Source of the DNA: CAYUVA01 sp964448115 [NCBI: uncultured bacterium]
Lineage (GTDB): Bacteria; CAYUVA01
Direction: 5' to 3'
DNA length: 44,666 nucleotides
Assembly: GCA_964448115.1 (NCBI GenBank)
Contig: CAYUVA010000024.1
Location: forward strand, 1 to 44,666
Positions 41,361 to 44,666 of the stretch are shown piece after piece. Made by a program: the position numbers and the translations under genes. The notes beneath the pieces are model-generated. The model worked only from the letters and a program-made list of their open reading frames with translations. It was not told where the DNA came from and ran no database searches. The first letter of the stretch is position 1, and each line of letters opens with the position of its first letter.

Positions 41361-43580
41361 CTATAATCCATGCTTTTCTTTCAGATCGAGGATCTCTTTG
41401 CGCAGCAAGGCTGCCTCCTGACTATCGGGATTAACCTTGGATAAAAGCTCTTCGTAAAGCTCCATGGCTTTGTTGTACAGTCCTTTTCTCTGCAGGATCA
41501 TCGCCTTGAGTTTCTTTGCCTTGATTTGCCATTCCAACTGCGGCTTTTCCTTGATAACATAATCGACTTTTTCTATGGCTTCATCATGCCTTGCTTGTTC
41601 CATGAGTACCCTTGCATAATTGAGAGCTACCTGGGTGCGTTCATCCATGTCTTGAATGCGGTTTATCGAGTCGTACAGGGCGGCAAATATGGGCTTTGCT
41701 TCATCGTACTTGCCTTCATCGATGAGGATCTTCGATGTGCGAAGCTGTGCCTCTAAGGCGAACTGCGAGTTGGGGTAGTTCTTCTGTATCTCACGGTAGA
41801 TAGCCTTGGCAGCATCTATATTCCCCAGCGACTCCTGTATGAGTCCCTTGTGGAACTTGGCTTGCACCAATTTTTCATTATTAAGATATACATGTATGAA
41901 ACGATCATACAACTGATAGGCATCCATCAGTTTATTATCTCTGTAACTGCGATTGGCTCTGGACAACATGATATCCATCTCCTCGTAGGTCATCCTTGGC
42001 TGTGCATCGGTGGTCTGAAGCTGCCGTGCAGAACCAGAGCCAGCCACCCTCGAACCTTCCCGATCCCTGCCGAGACCAGGGAGCTTTGGCCACAGCAGAA
42101 CCGATGTCATCCCCACCAGGAATATCCCGATCATAGTAAATAGTATGTACCTGAGCTTCAGGTTAACCTGGGATTCATCTTTTTTGGTCCTTTTACGTTG
42201 TTCAGGAACCTTGAAACGCCCTTTGCTGTGTGGAGCTTGCGTTCTTATCTCATCCAGGGAGAAATCATCGATGCTCGCCTTTTCCTCCTGGCTGGATATC
42301 TCCGCAGGATTGCTCTCCTTTCCTAGCAACTGGTACAGTTGGTTATTTATGTAAGTATCGTTCGGTCGAAGGGATATGAGCCTTCTAAATGCTAATACCG
42401 CGCCGATGAAGTTGTTGTTCAATACATGCAGCTTGGCAAGTCTCAATAAAAGCGAAAAATTATATGGATCCTGCGCCACCTCCTTTTCCAAGTCCTCGAT
42501 TGAGGGCGTCTTCTCGTCATATATGCGATAGTTCTTGATGGCGCTGAAGCGCTGGATCTTGCGGTGAGCATCCTTGTTGTTTGGATCTAAAGATACGGCT
42601 AGATGATAATGCCACAGAGCCTCGCCGATGCAGTTGCGATTCTTGTTATATATCTCATCCCCGCGTTGGTTATGGATCCGAGAAAAGGTGGTGTTTATCT
42701 CATCCTGCACCTGCTGGGGATCCTTCAAGAAACGAATAAATGTCTGCTTGCCAAACAGCGTGGACTTGTATTCCTTGCAGATATTCTCCAGGTCGGCAAT
42801 CGCCTCATCCGCGGACTGATAGCGGTTGCTTACCTCCTTGGTGAGCATCTTGTTCACCAGTTCGCAAAGCTCCAACGGGATGGTCCAGTCTATATCCAGC
42901 AGGCTTTTGGGGCTTTTTTGCACGATCTTCATCATGGTAGAGGCAATGGTCGATTCCTCGTAGGGGTGCTCACCGGCGAGCATCTCGTAAAGGATGACTC
43001 CGAGTGCGAAAAGGTCGCTGCGGGCATCTATATTCCCCAAGATGACCTGCTCCGGCGACATGTAGGAAGGGGTGCCCACCAGGTGCCCGGTCTGGGTCAA
43101 CACGGTCAGGTTCTCCGCCTTCAGGATGCCGAAATCGGTGAGCTTTATCTCCCCCTCATTAGAGATCATTATATTGGACGGCTTGACATCGCGGTGGATC
43201 ACACCCATCTTGTGGGAGTAGGATAATCCCCTAAGTATCTCGTTAGCTATATATGCAGCCAGCAGCCAGGGTAGCTTGCGATGGATTGACAGGAACTTCT
43301 CCAGGTTCATCCCATCGATGTACTCAAGCGCTATATAATAGTATCCTTTGTACAAGCCTCCATCCACTGCCTTGACTATGTTGGGATGGTTCATCACCCG
43401 ATTGATCTTGATCTCACGGGTGAAGCGCTCCTTGTATTGTATATTGCTCGCCACCGAGCGAGGAAGTATCTTGAGCGCCACTAGCTGACCGCTGTCAAGG
43501 TCTCTAGCCTGATACATCTCGGACATAGCGGTCTTGGCTATGACGCCGATGATCTCGAATTTTTTAAACTCCTTAGCCAT
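41361..43580 (-). CDS. Transmembrane Ser/Thr protein kinase with C-terminal TPR domain
   Basis: The 739-residue protein has an N-terminal Hanks-type kinase (residues 1-270). The catalytic Lys is K37 (VALKIL), with HRDVKPSN near 130, DFG, an APE-equivalent SPE (SYMSPEQV) and RSDLFALGVILYE. The glycine-rich loop reads GVIAKTAMSEMY, without the usual GxGxxG, which is unusual. TPR-like repeats follow (~340-430), then a single membrane helix near residues 478-500 (LFTMIGIFLVGMTSVLLW) and an extracytoplasmic TPR region (~545-739). It probably senses envelope state. It lies 31 bp upstream of TolC and 58 bp downstream of the DUF89 gene, so the kinase and efflux genes may be co-expressed. Confidence 0.88.
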   Translation of the reverse strand: MAKEFKKFEIIGVIAKTAMSEMYQARDLDSGQLVALKILPRSVASNIQYKERFTREIKINRVMNHPNIVKAVDGGLYKGYYYIALEYIDGMNLEKFLSIHRKLPWLLAAYIANEILRGLSYSHKMGVIHRDVKPSNIMISNEGEIKLTDFGILKAENLTVLTQTGHLVGTPSYMSPEQVILGNIDARSDLFALGVILYEMLAGEHPYEESTIASTMMKIVQKSPKSLLDIDWTIPLELCELVNKMLTKEVSNRYQSADEAIADLENICKEYKSTLFGKQTFIRFLKDPQQVQDEINTTFSRIHNQRGDEIYNKNRNCIGEALWHYHLAVSLDPNNKDAHRKIQRFSAIKNYRIYDEKTPSIEDLEKEVAQDPYNFSLLLRLAKLHVLNNNFIGAVLAFRRLISLRPNDTYINNQLYQLLGKESNPAEISSQEEKASIDDFSLDEIRTQAPHSKGRFKVPEQRKRTKKDESQVNLKLRYILFTMIGIFLVGMTSVLLWPKLPGLGRDREGSRVAGSGSARQLQTTDAQPRMTYEEMDIMLSRANRSYRDNKLMDAYQLYDRFIHVYLNNEKLVQAKFHKGLIQESLGNIDAAKAIYREIQKNYPNSQFALEAQLRTSKILIDEGKYDEAKPIFAALYDSINRIQDMDERTQVALNYARVLMEQARHDEAIEKVDYVIKEKPQLEWQIKAKKLKAMILQRKGLYNKAMELYEELLSKVNPDSQEAALLRKEILDLKEKHGL

Positions 43581-43638
43581 AAACCTGCGGGTATATAGAA
43601 TACTAAGAATGCAATAACTACTATACTACAATGCCTTA

Positions 43639-44499
43639 TTATTTGAAATAACTTGAAGCTATGGCTCCGCTGTAGAGGGAGGCATTTATCATTCGTGCCA
43701 CCGGGGCGCATTTCACCATGAATAAAAAGAAGATAGGTGCTTCGACTCCCCACAAGGTCTCCAGGTTTCCCTGCCCCTTGGCAATTATCAGATCCGCCCC
43801 CTGGAAGTGTCGCCTGAAGTCGGCTGAGCATTCGGGTAGATAACATCCAGGGACATCGCTGCCGGTTGTTATGACGGGCACTAACTCATCTAGCTCGACT
43901 TCAACGGCATCCTGGTAGGTCGCATCGTTTAGCACCGCGCTCCCTCGCACCGCGTAGGTTACCCTCCCCTCGGGGAGCTGCTCGATCAAAACCTTGTCAA
44001 AGACGATCTCGCCAGCATTATCGCCGATGAAAAGGATATTCTCGGCACTCTGCGCAAGTTTGACAATCAAGGGACGCAGATCGATCTCGATGATCTGGTG
44101 CAGTATGTTATCGACCAACCCTATTATATCTATATCATCCCCTTGGCGGGGAACGCCGAAGTCTATGATGTTACCTGCCATGGATATTGCAAGAGCAGTA
44201 AATAGTGGCTCTGAACTATCATCGACCAGGCTCCTTAGCCTATCGTAAACACTGAGCGCCTTACGGTTGCTTCGATGTTTGATCTCATCAAAGGGATCAG
44301 CAGTTTCGGTCATGTGAGCCATGGTTCTGTAGATTAACCTCCCGAACAGCGGGGGTGGCAGCTCAAAGCTCAACTGGCTGATCTCATCGAGGATCCTGGC
44401 TATTATCTTATCAGCCTCAGCCGGTTGGATCTCCAGACGCTCAAGTGTATTGATCGTCTGTTTTATTAGGCAGGGAATGCAGTCATAAGCTAGTTTCAT
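43639..44499 (-). CDS. DUF89/ARMT1-like damage-control phosphatase family protein
   Basis: The 286-residue protein begins MKLAYDCIPCLIKQ (C7, C10), a family N-terminal signature. The conserved metal-binding IGDNAGEIVFDKVL is near residue 160, and AKGQGNLETLWG lies near the C-terminal part. Family members are metal-dependent phosphatases thought to remove damaged phospho-metabolites. It lies between a partial gene and the Ser/Thr kinase gene on the same strand. The 58-bp spacing makes co-transcription likely but unproven. Confidence 0.87.
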   Translation of the reverse strand: MKLAYDCIPCLIKQTINTLERLEIQPAEADKIIARILDEISQLSFELPPPLFGRLIYRTMAHMTETADPFDEIKHRSNRKALSVYDRLRSLVDDSSEPLFTALAISMAGNIIDFGVPRQGDDIDIIGLVDNILHQIIEIDLRPLIVKLAQSAENILFIGDNAGEIVFDKVLIEQLPEGRVTYAVRGSAVLNDATYQDAVEVELDELVPVITTGSDVPGCYLPECSADFRRHFQGADLIIAKGQGNLETLWGVEAPIFFLFMVKCAPVARMINASLYSGAIASSYFK

Positions 44500-44541
44500 A
44501 AGAAAACTGAAGGATCGGTCGCTAAATGATTCAGGCTGAGC

Positions 44542-44666
44542 TTACAGTTGTCTGCCGAAGTGCTTCTTCAGTTGCTCCAGTCGTTGCAGGAATTCCTCTT
44601 CGGTAGGTTCCTTTTCTGGTTCTTTCTGTGCTGCTGCCACTGGTTCCACCCGTACTGGTTTTGCCT
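44542..44666 (-). CDS. 3' end of a charged-tail protein (partial)
   Basis: Reading minus from the window edge, an open frame of 41 codons ends at TAA 44544-44542. The residues are AKPVRVEPVAAAQKEPEKEP followed by TEEEFLQRLEQLKKHFGRQL. It is rich in Pro, Glu and Lys, then a short amphipathic helix. It is 42 bp upstream of the DUF89 gene and on the same strand. The identity is unknown. Confidence 0.55.
   Translation of the reverse strand, partial: AKPVRVEPVAAAQKEPEKEPTEEEFLQRLEQLKKHFGRQL

Overview
The window looks like the chromosome of an uncultured diderm (Gram-negative-type) bacterium of intermediate GC. It encodes OmpA-type, TolC-type and other beta-barrel proteins, several lipoproteins with lipobox signals, and large secreted proteins with Thr/Pro-rich linkers. 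Many genes abut or overlap by a few bases. There is no rRNA, tRNA, CRISPR array, insertion sequence or phage gene. I cannot name the phylum from this sequence. The long Thr/Pro linkers, GT-C membrane proteins and DUF1573 protein recall several candidate phyla known only from metagenomes, but that is an impression, not a placement.

Layout. 1-8.7 kb: the 5' end of a minus-strand gene, a 31-aa membrane peptide coupled to a PutP-like Na+/solute symporter, two large polytopic membrane proteins (the second GT-C-like), and a two-gene unit made of a protein with duplicated GxWGxPPHD motifs and a BadF/HgdC-type ATPase. A tetraheme cytochrome converges on this unit. 8.8-12.3 kb: a fatty-acid and RNA housekeeping operon (acpP-fabF-rnc-parvulin lipoprotein) behind a promoter whose spacer is a perfect palindrome. 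12.4-17.3 kb: an OmpA-like porin with another palindrome at its promoter, a HEPN-MNT toxin-antitoxin pair, and a secreted M14 carboxypeptidase. 17.3-22.9 kb (minus strand): a 1079-aa multidomain secreted protein, then a DUF1573 protein coupled to a radical SAM/SPASM-like enzyme. 22.9-23.9 kb: a 1-kb AT-rich gap with no gene but several inverted repeats, one of them one base from a parS consensus.

23.9-29.3 kb: a beta-barrel protein with a VWA lipoprotein, then aspS and an RqcH/NFACT gene. 29.3-33.1 kb (minus): a 1266-aa hybrid histidine kinase with receiver-like domains at its C-terminus. 33.3-37.2 kb: a UXS-type UDP-glucuronate decarboxylase overlapping an ABC ATPase that lacks a permease, a 33-codon ORF, and a DUF2723 GT-C-like protein. 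37.2-44.7 kb (minus): an operon-like run containing a partial gene, a DUF89 protein, a membrane Ser/Thr kinase with TPRs, a TolC-like channel and two tandem HlyD-type adaptor lipoproteins, with no inner-membrane pump in view.

The most interesting parts are the PPHD/BadF pair, the operator-like palindromes in the acpP and ompA promoters, the shared C-terminal domain after Thr/Pro linkers in two exported proteins, the non-coding gap with the parS-like site, and the pump-less efflux operon next to a Ser/Thr kinase. All functional statements come from reading motifs. No database search was run.
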